Positions 1 to 10,685 of a stretch of DNA of 64,000 bases are shown piece after piece. Positions within the stretch are counted from its first letter, which is position 1; the number at the start of each line of letters is the position of its first letter. The translations under genes were made by a program, and so were the position numbers. Source of the DNA: Okapia johnstoni (taxonomy: Eukaryota; Chordata; Mammalia; Artiodactyla; Giraffidae); contig CM044306.1 in the NCBI GenBank assembly GCA_024291935.2, forward strand, positions 496,001-560,000. Reading direction: 5' to 3'. The notes beneath the pieces were generated by a model. It was not told where the DNA came from and did no database searches. It was given only the letters and a program-made list of their open reading frames with translations.

Positions 1-1494
1 GTTCTTCTGGGATGGCAAGGCCGCCTGCGTGCAGAAACCTGTCAGCATCCTCTAAAGTCATTTCTCATCTCACGTGCAGTGAACCGCCAACACACACGTG
101 TGAGAGGGACCTGCAGGTCTTGAACAGAGCACGCTTTCTGCCCCGTTCGCTGGGGATGCCCCGCAGTCACCCACACAGAAGGGATGGGAAGTCGGTGCCA
201 CAGACACGCGGCTGGTCCACACGCCAAAGCTGCACTACCACCAGGCTGGCAACAGTTTTTTCACTTCGTGCAATACCTGCAAATCTTACTTTTTATTTCT
301 CGAGGCACTGGCAACCTCGCATTAAGTGGAGTGTGAAACCCGCTGTCATATGTCACAAGCCTGACATTATATTATAATGAATGCGGGAAACGCTCTGCTC
401 AGACGCTCTGCCGTCGACACCTTCTGGGGAGAAGAAATGTTTTTGACTAAACCAATTTTCATAGGCACTGACGAAGTCTAACCTAGGAGTCTAAATCTAG
501 ACCTCTTAGGAAAAAATAACACAGGAGAATTTCAAGCTCTATTGGAAGCATCTGCTAGCCTGCTTTTCCTATCTTAGTTTTATAATGTAGCAACATCATT
601 GGAAAATTTCTCAGCATTTCTACCAGGACTTTTCAAAGTCATCACCATCACATTGTAATACATCCAAAGTAAACCCATGGGTCTTCAGTGCACAGTATTT
701 TGAGGCTGATGAGCCTTGCATTTCCAGGACATGTTCTTGAATTATCTGTAAGCATCCAGAAGGCGTATTCTAGATGAGTTTTAAATTGAGGCTTCCAGGA
801 TGGAGACTCATCTAGCAACGTGCAATTGGAAACCTCTAGAGGAGGTAGAACCCCTCCCACCCCAGGAGGCAGGCAATCAATGATGCTTTCTGATGAGGAT
901 GTTTATATTCGAATGGACATCCCTTCAAAAGCCCTTTTAATTTGGTGAGTGAAATGATGGCAGGCTTTTGGCAGGAGGTCACCCTGGCATGAATGCCCCA
1001 CAGCTTTCTCAGAGGATGGAAGTGGCCGTCACCAAGGGCTGCAGTTCGGGGTGTAGGGGTTTCTGGAAAAGACTGCTGTTCAGTGAAGCCCTGGGGCATG
1101 CCTTGCTCCTTCCAGTTACTCCCTCTAAGCACCAGGGAGGCCCCTGCTCTCACCATCTGACGTGTTCTCATGAGCCACACTTGTGAGCCAGGCTTGGGTC
1201 TAAATGTCACCCACACAGCAACACCAAAATCTGCTCCAAGGGTGAGTCTGGCATTGGTTCTGCGATCTGAAACTCCATGGGAAGCAGGTTTTTTGTTTGT
1301 TTGTTTTTTCAAACAAAAACTCTATGACTTAAAAAATTCCTATTTAAAACTTCTTGTTAACCTGAGAGTACTACCAAAACCAGATCATCAGACGAAGGTG
1401 ATTTCACGTAACTAGGGTACGATTCTCAGCGTTACATTGGACATCGGGTGTTGGGCAAGCAAGCCTCTGACAGCCCTTCTCAGGCTCCAGGACC
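1..1494. other. Unique non-coding DNA
   Basis: No recognisable repeat or gene. All open frames are short and overlap on both strands without a preferred frame, and none resembles a known protein. Composition is mixed, with AT-rich stretches at about 440-620 and 1290-1400. Confidence 0.6.
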
Positions 1495-1560
1495 AGCCTG
1501 CTCACACACCACCTGCCCACAGTAGGCGTACAATAAACAGTCTTTGAGGTGAAATGAAGA
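1495..1560 (+). mobile_element. L2 LINE 3' end fragment
   Basis: The stretch around 1510-1555 (cacctgcccacagtaggcg, then acaataaacag and gtgaaatgaa) follows the terminal L2 pattern of an 'agtaggtgctcaataaatg' block with a GAA-rich end. It is short and diverged, so a MIR-like origin is also possible. Confidence 0.5.
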
Positions 1561-1569
1561 AACTGATGA

Positions 1570-1726
1570 CTAATTAGGATGTGTGTGTGTGTGTGTGTGT
1601 GTCTCAGCTGTGTCTGATTCTCTGCAACCCCACAGACTGTAGCCTGCCAGACTCCACTGTCCATGAAATTTTCCAGACAAGAATGCTGCAGTGGGCTGCC
1701 ATTTCCTTCTCCAAGCTAATTAGGAT
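1570..1726 (-). mobile_element. Bov-tA SINE, 5'-truncated, with target-site duplication
   Basis: The body at about 1603-1715 is the antisense 3' half of Bov-tA: gtgtctgattctctgcaacc, the box around cctgccagactcc, then ccatttccttctcc. It is flanked by a perfect 11-bp duplication, ctaattaggat, at 1570-1580 and 1716-1726. The (GT)11 run lies inside the duplications and is therefore the SINE's own expanded tail. The tRNA-like head is missing. Confidence 0.9.
1581..1602. repeat. (GT)11 microsatellite
   Basis: Eleven perfect GT units. They sit between the target-site duplication and the SINE body, which shows that they grew from the SINE tail ((AC)n on the element's sense strand). Confidence 0.95.
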
Positions 1727-1758
1727 ATTCCTTATCTTTTTGATGAATAGTATTTAGA

Positions 1759-1999
1759 TTTTGTGGTTTGAGGGCTTCCCTGGTGGCTCAGATGGTAAAG
1801 AATCTGCCTGCAATTCAGGAGACCCAGGTTTGATCTCTGGGTCAGGGAAGATCCCCTGGAGAAGGGCATGACAACCCCCTCCAGTATTCTTGCCTGGAGA
1901 ATCCCATGAACAGAGGAGCCTGACAGGCTACAGTCCATGGACGTGGATTGTAGAGTCGGACGTGGCTGAGTGACTAACACTTTCACTTTTGTGGTTTGA
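1759..1999 (+). mobile_element. Full-length Bov-tA SINE with target-site duplication
   Basis: The tRNA-like head begins at about 1772 (gggcttccctggtggctcag) and the element ends at about 1986. Flanks carry a perfect 13-bp duplication, ttttgtggtttga, at 1759-1771 and 1987-1999. Box-B-like ggtttgatctctgg is present. It lies 33 bases from the antisense copy just upstream. Confidence 0.95.
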
Positions 2000-2589
2000 A
2001 TACTTGCATATTTTAAGCATCTTATTTTAATGTCAGAATTTCAAACTAAACCATCAAAGGTTCTTTTGGAATTTGGAAGCTGTAATTAATAAATGTTTAT
2101 ATATGTCAGGTTTTCCTGAGATGATGGCAATGTATAGAGGCTATTACAAACTAAGGAGATGCTGGTTATATTATAGCTTTTAATTAAGACTTCCATTTTG
2201 CTAGCGGCTGGAGGACCCCGTGTGCACAGTGATTCCTTGTGGATGCCTTCCCAGCAGGCTGCTGGACTGGAGACGCTGCAGACAAGCCCCTTCATCGCCA
2301 GACACAACAGCTGCGCCCAAATCCCTTCACCCTGGAAGCTCTCCCTCGAATGGGCTCGTGAACCAGCTGAACTATCACCAGATAAATTCAGCTGGGATCC
2401 GTGGCAATTTGGATGACATAGATAATGTATGAATTCACTTTTATAACTTAAATCTTCTAGACAGTGTTTAAAGGCTCCTCTCACGGTTACCACTGAAGCT
2501 AGTCTGTCTCCTCACTTCCCCAGAGGCAAGCTACTTATGTATCTATTGAGAGGAGAGCGGTTTGGCTGTTCTCTCTCTGAGGCTTATTT
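2000..2589. other. Unique non-coding DNA
   Basis: No repeat family recognised. The left part is AT-rich; 2200-2400 is more GC-rich and has short overlapping open frames on both strands with no protein similarity I recognise. Confidence 0.55.
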
Positions 2590-2766
2590 GTTACTCGGTT
2601 TTTACATGAATGTCATTATGTTTTATGCTTCCCTTGTGCCTTGCTCTTTTCCTCAGATGATACATCTTGGAGATCTGTCCATGTCATTACAGAGAGACCT
2701 AGCTCATTTGATTTAAGTATTCCCTAATATAAGTAAATTATGGCTTATTTAGCCTTGCTGCTAGAG
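2590..2766 (-). mobile_element. L1 LINE 3' region remnant
   Basis: The stretch gccttgctcttttcctcag, then atacatcttggagatctgtc, matches the antisense of the old L1 3' region that usually reads 'ttgccttgctcttttcac...tatatcttggagat'. It is diverged and coding capacity is lost. Confidence 0.7.
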
Positions 2767-2937
2767 ATTTATATAGAATTTTTTTTAAAAGAGTCTGCCT
2801 CTTCACGTTTAATGATGACAGCATCTTGCATAGCTGGGCAAAGAACCCATAAGAATCTTTCTGCCAGCCAAGCTGAGTTTGACAAAGTGGTCCAACTGTA
2901 GATGTAAATATTCATCAGAATAAAATGGGGCTGCGAG

Positions 2938-3158
2938 GGTGTGTGCTCAGTCACTTCAGTTGTGTCTGACTCTCTGTGATCCCACGGACTATACCCCCAG
3001 GCTCCTCTGTCCGTGGGATTCTCCAGGCAAGAACACTGGAGTGGGTTGCTATGCCTTCCTCCAGGGGATCTTCCCGACCCAGGGATTGAACCCGCATCTC
3101 TTACGTCTCCTGCATTGGCAGGCAGGTTCTTTACCACTAGGGCCACCTGAGAAGCCCG
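2938..3158 (-). mobile_element. Bov-tA SINE
   Basis: Nearly full-length antisense copy. It runs from the 3' end (gctcagtcacttcagttgtg) through the middle box (ccaggcaagaacactggagt) to the head (accactagggccacctgaga). No clear target duplication was found. Confidence 0.92.
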
Positions 3159-3272
3159 GGGTTTCATTAAGATAAAAAATTAACCATCACCAGAGATAGA
3201 AGGTCCTTAGTTCTATTTTAGAGCAGGACATGTTCAGCAAGGCTGGTGGCCCCCTCATCCTCCTACACGGCA

Positions 3273-3690
3273 GAGCAAGCGGCAAAGGCAAGAAACCCCC
3301 CCCCCATTCCTGAACCTCTGGATCGATCCTGTGTACTCGGGAGCAAGCGGCGAGGGCAAGAACCCCCCCCCCCCCCATTCCTGAACCTCTGGACCATCCT
3401 CTGTACTCGAGAGCAAGCGGCGAGGGCAAGAACCCCCCCCACCACCATTCCTGAACCTCTGGACCGTCCTCTGTACTCAGGAGCAAGCGGCGAAGGCAAG
3501 AACCGCCCCCCCCCCATTCCTGAACCTCTGGATCGATCCTGTGTACTCGGGAGCAAGCGGCGAGGGCAAGAACGCCCCCCATTCCTGAACCTCTGGACCG
3601 TCCTCTGTACTCGGGAGCAAGCGGCGAGGGCAAGAACCGCCCCCCCATTCCTGAACCTCTGGACCGTCCTCTGTACTCGGGAGCTCACGG
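3273..3690. repeat. ~70-bp C-rich minisatellite, six units plus a partial seventh
   Basis: Units start with gagcaagcgg at 3273, 3341, 3411, 3481, 3551 and 3615; a partial unit begins at 3681 (gagctcacgg). Unit length varies (68, 70, 70, 70, 64, 66) almost wholly through the length of a poly-C run after 'caagaa'. Each unit also contains attcctgaacctctgga. Overlapping frames of about 100-170 codons on both strands arise because the units keep sense codons in phase; they are not genes. Confidence 0.95.
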
Positions 3691-3964
3691 GTGTTTCTCC
3701 AAGGACACACCATTGGTTTTCCTTTCCTAAAGTCAACCTGACTCCCTAAGGAAAAAAATCGACATTGCATTTGTCTGTCCATCACATTGTCTGTGACATT
3801 AGGTGAGTTCCTTTAACTGGATTTACGGTAAAACATGCAAATGATGACCTTCTCAGGACAATCTCCAAAGTGCTCCTTCTTTCCATTCTCTGCTTTTGAG
3901 CTACTTTTAGGCCCACAAGTTGTAAAAACTGCAGAAAGTGTCCACGCCAGCCCTACGCTCAGCT

Positions 3965-4209
3965 TCCCTCCAGTGATGTGGTGGTTTAGTCTCTCAGTCG
4001 TGTCAGACTCTCCATGACCCCGTGGACTGCAACCCGCCAGGCTGCTCTGTCCGTGGATTTCCCAGGCTAGAATACTGGAGTGGGTTGCCATTTCCTTCTC
4101 CAGGGGATCTTCCCCACCCAGGGATCAAATCCACGTCTCCTGTGTCTCCGGCACTGGATGGTGGGTTCTTTATACCACTCGCCACCTGGGAAATCTCCCT
4201 CCAATGATG
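3965..4209 (-). mobile_element. Bov-tA SINE with target-site duplication
   Basis: The antisense body runs from about 3979 (gtggtttagtctctcagtcg) to 4195. Flanks are tccctccagtgatg (3965-3978) and tccctccaatgatg (4196-4209), a 14-bp duplication with one mismatch, which indicates a fairly recent insertion. Confidence 0.93.
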
Positions 4210-4324
4210 GTGTCCTTACCAAACTGCAGGGACAGGATCAAAATCCAGGAGCGGGTGCTGGTACAATGTTGGTACAACGCTGCTGCATGAATTTCACCAG
4301 TGTTTACACGGACTCACTCGTGTG

Positions 4325-4470
4325 TCTGTGTGTAGTTCTGTGATCACATTCATGCTCATGACATCAAAGGGCTCTAGTCCCCAAAGAAGCCCCTGCACCA
4401 TCTGCCCCCAGAGCCAACCCTCCCCCACCCTAACCGCTGGCAAGCACCCATCTATTCTCTATAAGATAAA
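4325..4470 (-). mobile_element. Probable L1 3' UTR remnant
   Basis: A run of CCCC-rich text (gccaaccctcccccacccta, then caagcacccatctattctct) resembles the antisense old-L1 3' region ('cccaacccctggcaaccacc...tctgttctct'). Heavily diverged, so the call is tentative. Confidence 0.4.
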
Positions 4471-5384
4471 CTTTTACAGCATTTTTGAAAGCACCAAATA
4501 ATATGTGTTCTAATGAAGGATTTGGTTAGCTCCAGTGTCTCAGTCTGAGAGGAAAACAGACTAGGAACCCAAGAAGCATCTTAATTATGTGAACCCTTGC
4601 CAGCTCTCAACGGCTGTCTCCTAAAAAAAAATTCACAGCCAAGTTTAGAGGACTATCTGAGAACAAATCAGAGACACACGGAGACACATTTGGGTCCAGA
4701 GTCTTGTTTCATTTAGCAAAGACAGAAGTGGGCTGCTGTTCGCACGAGGAGCCCCGACCGACACCCAAGATGGGCTGGACCGATCCTACACGCAGGACGT
4801 GGTGGAGATGGACGATGGGCAGGGAGGGCACTGCATGGATTTTTGTCAAGGACTCGAAAAAGCACAGCGTTACTTGCAGGAAGGCTGGCTTTCGGACCTC
4901 CCTTTCAGACTGGAAGGTTCCCAAGCAGCTGGTGTTTGTTCGACTAATTACACACAGCAGAGGGGGCAGAAACTGCATTCCTGCCTCTTTCCTGTCTGCA
5001 GAGTCCAGAGGGGGCAGGCAGGACGCGTCCCTCCTCTGCAGCCTTGGACTCCTCACTCACACTGCTCGTTACTCCCAACAGTCACCTCCCGAGAGGCCAT
5101 CCTCTCCAAGTCATGTTCCATATTTACTTCCTGATGTCTGGCAATTTCTCTGCTTATAAGCTTTTTTTTTCTTAATGTGCAACTTATCATAAAATATTAT
5201 TTTAGTCACCCACTATTAATTTTCAATTGTTTATTTACATGCACACTTATGTAGATAAAATCATTGGTTAAAATAAAATTAGAAAATAGAAAGGAAAATT
5301 ACATACTTGGGGTATGCTTCATTCAAAACAGACTGTGTGAATTTGCGTGTTTTCTTAAGAATCATATAAACAGATTGGTCTGTC
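4471..5384. other. Unique non-coding DNA
   Basis: No gene or repeat family recognised. 4700-5130 is GC-richer and has overlapping frames on both strands of up to 151 codons with no recognisable domain. 5160-5384 is AT-rich with T-runs. Confidence 0.5.
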
Positions 5385-5600
5385 TTTTTTTTTTTAACTT
5401 TTTAAAATCAGTTCCTATCAAACGTTTTTCAATGTCATTAACTACAAAGCAGTATCACATTGTAATGTATGATATTTCATCATAAGGCTGTACCATTTTG
5501 ATTTAGCCAATCCCCACTTCCTGGACATTTAGGTTACTTCCAGTTTCACTACCACAAATAACACTGACACAGGTGCCGTGAACACACACGGTCCAGGAGA
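5385..5600 (-). mobile_element. L1 LINE 3' region remnant
   Basis: Contains tcctggacatttaggttact, then tccagtttcac and accacaaataacact, the antisense L1 pattern usually read as 'ggacatttaggttgtttccagtttttggctattacaaataatgct'. Boundaries are approximate. Confidence 0.75.
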
Positions 5601-6159
5601 GAACAGTGACACCGTCCATTTTTAATCTCTCTTGATTCCCTTTTCCACTCCTGGAGTAACAGGCAGATACCCCTGAACTCCACTAGAGGGGAACAGCGTG
5701 ACATCAGGGAGGGGAGGTCAGAAGAGATCTGATGACTGTCCCCATCATCACTGTGAGGGCAGACAGGAAGCCTGCTGATGCAGCTCCCACAAAGCTGCCT
5801 TTCAGGGCCGGTGGGGCCCTCGCCTGTGCCATCAGCTACTCCAGAGAAGTTAAATCAGGCTCGGATTTTATTCAGCCTCAACAACACGTGCAATCTGAAC
5901 ATTCCTTTCATTCCGGAACGCGATTTTTCTGTTATTCTTGATCAAGCCCACGGCATTCTACAGCCAAACTGATGCCATTTCATAAAGAATCTAATTGGTG
6001 CTCAGAAGACAGCATGTTCTGTACACAGAGACAATTTCTACTGGGAAGCACACCCCTCACGCCGGGAGACTCTCTCATGATGCATAGGAGACGGGTGTTT
6101 GTCCATCAGCCCAGGGCTGCTCAGGGGACCCACCGCAGCATCCACTGAACTGACCACCA
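5601..6159. other. Unique DNA with one CTCF-like site
   Basis: No repeat recognised. Bases 5680-5695 (CCACTAGAGGGGAACA) match 14 of 16 positions of the CTCF core CCASYAGRKGGCRSYR, missing the C of GGC and one later base. The block at 5870-6000 is AT-rich and free of visible repeats. Confidence 0.4.
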
Positions 6160-6262
6160 GCTATGTGCTGAGCACTTGAAATGCAGTGACTTCTACTGAG
6201 GACCTGAGTTTTTGTTTATTTTAATCCATTTAGATTTAAATAGCCACAGGTGGCCAGGAGTC
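6160..6262 (+). mobile_element. hAT-Charlie type DNA transposon fragment
   Basis: The text gtgctgagcacttgaaatgc, then tttaaatagccacaggtggc, is the end portion of a common old hAT MITE usually read as 'gagcacttgaaatgtggc...ttaaatagccacatgtggc'. Strand is by convention only. Confidence 0.7.
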
Positions 6263-6316
6263 AGAGAATACCTTCCTAGAGACACTGAGTTCAAGCACAT
6301 GCTCCTTTCTCCTTGT

Positions 6317-6590
6317 TGTCCAGTCGCTCAGTCGTGTCTGACTCTTGTGACCCCATGGACTGCGGCCCGCCAGGCTTCCCTGTCCTCCACTATCTCCCAG
6401 AGTCTGCCCACACTCATGTTCATTGAGTTGGTAAAGCTATTCAACCATTTCGTCCTCTGTCACCATCTTCTCCTTCTGCCTTCAGTCCTTCCCAGCATCA
6501 GGGCCTTTTCCAATGAGTCAGCTTTTTGCATCAGGTGGCCAAGGTATTGGAGCTTCAGCTTCAGTCCTTCCAATGAACATCCTTTCTCCT
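6317..6590 (-). mobile_element. BovB LINE 3' end (ART2-like)
   Basis: Antisense terminal segment of BovB from its 3' end (ttgttgtccagtcgctcagt) through ccagcatcagggccttttcc to the ccttccaatgaacatcc end. Short BovB-end fragments like this are the class also catalogued as ART2-type SINEs. Confidence 0.9.
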
Positions 6591-9467
6591 GCTGCTCCTC
6601 CAAAGCATCACGAGGGCAGAGTCACCAGGAGGGGCTTTCAGAGCTTTTGAGGGCAGCCGGAGAAGCTGGCTTGTGACTCAGGGGCTGGACACCGCCCTGG
6701 AGTTGGCCCTTGGACACTTGCCCCACACCACTGCCTGATGCCAGGCTCTCTACCCCACATCAGGTCTCAGGAGCTTCCATTCACATCCACTCAGCATTCA
6801 CGCTGCTGATACACTGACCGACTGAGCAACAACAAGCCGATGTATTGTCATGACTATCATTAGGTATATTTTTAGAAAACTTTTTCTTGATGTGGACTCT
6901 GAACTTAGTTTCAAATCTTTGCCAAGTCTTAATTCAGGGAACACATCTGAGGATCAGCAGTTTAAGGACACACCTGAACCGCAAAGTCATTACCAAGAAA
7001 ATGCCAGCTCCTGGGCCTCAAGCACTCAGGTATCTCTTGGGTTGGTTCTGTTAGGTCTGAAGACTGCAGCCCCAAGATGTCATTTACTGGACAGTTCAAT
7101 TCATCTAAAATTTCAGGGAAGAAGGAGCCACCCTTCTTGAACAGCAAGATCGGCCTGAGTTTTCTCTAAGGAACTTCCAGTTCCTTTGTAGACAGGGGTT
7201 CATCAGGTTCACCAGGGTTAACATCTGTTAGCAGCAGAGGTATGTGTTGGAACTTAGTGACTGAAAGAGCTGAAACCCGTGTTGATGACCAGTGAAGACT
7301 TAGTCCCCATCAGCCACCTCCCTAGAGGACAACTTCATCATAGAATCTCAGAGCTGAGTTCTTTCAGGCGCTTCTTGATCAAACAGATTCCGAGTCTCAG
7401 GGCTCTTTTGTCAGCTGCCACGTGGATTTAGTTCCCCATACAGAACAGGCACAGGATAATTAAGAGAGGCTGGACCCAAGCTGGGCCCTCGAGGTGCGGT
7501 AACTGTGGGTGCATTTCCTGAGCACAGCTGGCACACAGGCCCGTCACCATGGCAACGGGCTGCACCAGCTCCGGGGACTCACTGGGCTCCCGTGGACTGG
7601 AACCAGAACTCCCTCTCGGTTACAGACCAGAGACCTCTTCCTTTTCCCCTAAGAACAGCTCTCTGGGTTTCGCTGGGGTGACTCCTGGAGAGTTGATGGA
7701 ATCACCTGCCAGCCTCTCTTGCAGCTACAGGGGCCGCCAGGGGGCAGAGCTCCAGCCACTTGGATGGAGACTTGGGTCCACTGGTCACTCCCAGGCAGGC
7801 TGGTGTCCCGTGACAGGCGCCACCTCCTTGTGGCTGCTCCTCGGTCCCCTTCCTGCTGTAGGACGGATTGGATCGTTACTTCCTGCCCGGAGGTGGGGCA
7901 GCTACTTCACAACCAGACGCGATGCAATCCCCTCCGAAGGCGGAGCACACTGGAAACTCTCTTACAAGGGGGCGGGGTTTGTTATTGTCTCAGGAAGCCA
8001 GGCCACAGTGAAGAGGGGCTGTCTGGAGACTGGCCGAGCGGCTCTCCAGCTTCTCTCCATTCCACCAAGTATTCGCGAGTCAGGGACAGGCAGGACGGGC
8101 GGTGTGTGTCTCTCCTGCGGCAGTCTGGGGATGGGATGACTTGGTGCTCCCTGGAGGCTGCACACTCTGCTCTGGGAGACACGTGTTCACAAGTCTGTTC
8201 TCAGCAACCACTGTGGCCACTGAAGGGAACGTGTGACAGTCTGGCTGACTTGAACATTTTTTTAATTACCAAAAAAAACAAGGCTGTTTTCAATAGTTTG
8301 GGCTGTGTCTAAGGAACAACTACCCACATCCCCATGTAGCCTCCTCCCTCACGTTATAACCTCAGAATGGGGTTAGGAAAGGGTTAGGAAAAACCCTCAT
8401 CTCCTGGGCATCCTACGGGCAGCTTCACTCCCGAGTTCCTTCTTTCCTTCCTTCCCGTCTCAAGGTTTCAGAGGGACCCTGAACACGTCTTAGAACCTCT
8501 GCTCGGTGAGGTTTTGCCATGAGAGGCCGAGCAGGGGCGAGAAGGGCTGGGCTCTGCCCACGCCTGAGGCTTGGGACCTGGCCCGGCCCCGTCATCCCCA
8601 GGAGGCTCTCGGTTCACAGATGAAGATAATAATACTCATTTGAGGGCTATGTTACACCCTGTGTTGCATATACAAACCAGCCTTAATGGGTATTTTAAAA
8701 AATTTCCCATGGGGAAAATAGGCCATGCGAAAGTGCCAGGCATTCAACTGTCATTCCTCCCGGGGAAAGAGGGAAACGGGAAAAACTGACAGGCCTACTA
8801 GGGGCCGCCAGCTGCCGCTTGCTCGGTCAGAAGCACCGATGCGTCTCCCACACAACTGGCATCCTCAGACCTGTGGCCCGCGGGAGGGGTGACGCCCGCG
8901 GAGTCGAGGACCAGTGGGTTGGGAAGTGGCGGTGATGGAGGGAGCCGTCTGTTTCTTGCATCACCCTGTTCTGGCATCCACAGTGCAGCCTTTGTGAGAG
9001 GTGCCCGGCTGCAGCCACCTTGGTGAGAAGCCACGATGTCAGCCATTCTGCAGTCACTCTCCCCACCCTCGCACCTTCCAGGACTCAGAATACATGTCCT
9101 GGAAAACTGCCATGACCGGAGGTCTCTTTAAACCCATGAAGCCTTCCTTTCTCAGCTCCCGAAGGGAGGGTGTGTGATATTGGGGGCTAATTGTGCTCAA
9201 GGGGATCAGCTTCACTCATACGGGTTCCCTTCCTTGCCCATTTCTGAGGGAGAGCCTAGAAATAAGGTTCTAGAAATAAGAGAATTAAGATGATGGACAG
9301 ATGGACGGATGGACAGAAGGGGAGCACGGAAGACGCAGGGAGCGTTCACACCTGCAGTGTGGGGGTCTGGTCCCTCCAGCTGTGACCTCTTTCGAGCTCT
9401 TTGGTGGGGACTCTGTCACTAGCCCAGCCCATGTCTTCGAGGAACGCAGACACATGGTGCAGAAAGT
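6591..9467. other. GC-richer unique non-coding DNA
   Basis: The largest repeat-poor block in the first 20 kb. Two overlapping plus-strand frames of 196 and 197 codons (7549-8139 and 7719-8312) have no recognisable domain, low-complexity-like composition and no splice-supported structure, so I do not call them genes. A faint MIR-like piece may lie at 8590-8680. CpGs are moderately frequent near 8870-8910. Confidence 0.5.
7734..7749 (+). promoter_or_regulatory. CTCF-like motif
   Basis: CCGCCAGGGGGCAGAG matches the CTCF core CCASYAGRKGGCRSYR at 14 of 16 positions, with the central CAGGGGGCAG intact. It is outside any recognised repeat. Motif match alone does not prove occupancy. Confidence 0.4.
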
Positions 9468-9668
9468 GAGCTTCCCTGGTGGCCCAGATGGTAAAGAATC
9501 CACCTGCCAATGCAGGAGACACAGGTTCGATCCTCAGCTCAGGAAGAGCCCCCAGAGAGGGAATGGCTACCCACTCCAGTGTTCTTGCCTGGAGAAGTCC
9601 ATGGACAGAGGAGCCTGACTACAGTCCAGAGGGTTGCATGACTGAGTGACTAACACCTCCACTTCACT
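9468..9668 (+). mobile_element. Bov-tA SINE
   Basis: Sense copy starting at the head (gagcttccctggtggcccag) and ending in gactgagtgactaacacctc. The box-B-like aggttcgatcctcag is present. A few small internal deletions are visible near 9620. Confidence 0.93.
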
Positions 9669-10494
9669 CTTTGAAAGCTGGAGCCAGACAGCCTGTGCTG
9701 GCAGCTCCAGGCCAGTCCACACAGGAGTCACCCAAGCGGAGGCAACAGGCGCCTTAGGGACAAACCTTGGCCTGTCCCCCCGGTTCACCATCAAATCTGC
9801 TCCTCTGATCTCCATGGTCCTGTAATCCCCCACCCAGGGAGAGCGGTGACGCTGGTGTAAGTCAGATAATGACATGAGGCTTCTGGTGGCAGATGGACCG
9901 AGCCCTTCTGAAGAACAAAGACGGGCCTCGGAGCCAGCCGAGGAGCCAGGAGAGGAGCAGACCCGAGGACCAGGTGCGCACAGGAAGAAGCAGGCCCACA
10001 GCAGGCAGGCTGAGAGAGTGCAGGCTGACCCAGGCCGCCCCCGCCCCATCAGGCCCTGAGCTGAGATGGCGCCCGGATGTCTGCGTCCTTTGAGCTCGGG
10101 CTCCTTGTATATTTCATCAGGAGGAGGCTGAGGAGAACACAGTGTAATGCATTTTGTGCCACTTTTCCAGAGGCTGAGGTTTATGAATGTTCCGTGTTAA
10201 TCAGACTGATAAATGAGGGAACTTAATTCAAAAAATGTTTTATATCATAAGCTGTTCAGGCCTGTGTCCCCGTCTCGTTCAAGCCCCCAGCCAGCAGCAG
10301 GGAGGCTGGAATTCCTGCTCCTGGCCTGAGGCTGACCGTGGTCCTCCCTTCAAAGCCCCTGGTCACCTCCTCGGGCCCCGAGAGACCCTTCACAACCCCC
10401 AACCTGCCCCTCCGCCACCCTGCTCCTGCCTAAACTACCAGCCACTCAGCTCTTCTCCAGACCCATCTCTCTGGAATATAAGCTTGTATCACTC
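9669..10494. other. Unique non-coding DNA
   Basis: No gene recognised. Overlapping open frames at 9870-10090 on both strands lack any domain. 10100-10235 is AT-richer, repeat-free text. Confidence 0.5.
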
Positions 10495-10685
10495 GTTGTT
10501 GACTCGCTAAGTCATGTCTGACTCTTTGCGACCCCGTGGACTGCAGCACACCAGGCTTCCCTGTCCCTCATCATCTCCCAGAGTTTGCTCAAATTCATGT
10601 CTATTGAGTCAGTGATGTCATCCAACCATCTTATTCTCTGCTGTCCCCTTCTCCTGCCTTCAATCTTCCCCAGCATCAGGGTTTT
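10495..10685 (-). mobile_element. BovB LINE 3' end (ART2-like)
   Basis: Antisense BovB terminus: gttgttgactcgctaagtca, then tgcagcacaccaggcttccc, ending at cagcatcagggttttacc. Truncated at the same BovB region as the other short antisense copies in the window (6.3, 43.3 and 58.3 kb). Confidence 0.9.

Noticed and set aside
3246..3785. Open frames of 100-167 codons on both strands over the C-rich repeat
   Set aside because: Proline/arginine-rich periodic translation of a minisatellite, open on both strands; no gene signal.
4704..5159. 151-codon plus frame
   Set aside because: Shadowed by a 115-codon minus frame, no domain, no repeat explanation needed; chance frame.
7549..8312. Two overlapping plus-strand frames of 196 and 197 codons
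   Set aside because: Different frames, no recognisable domain, no splice or promoter context. Chance frames in GC-rich DNA are more likely.
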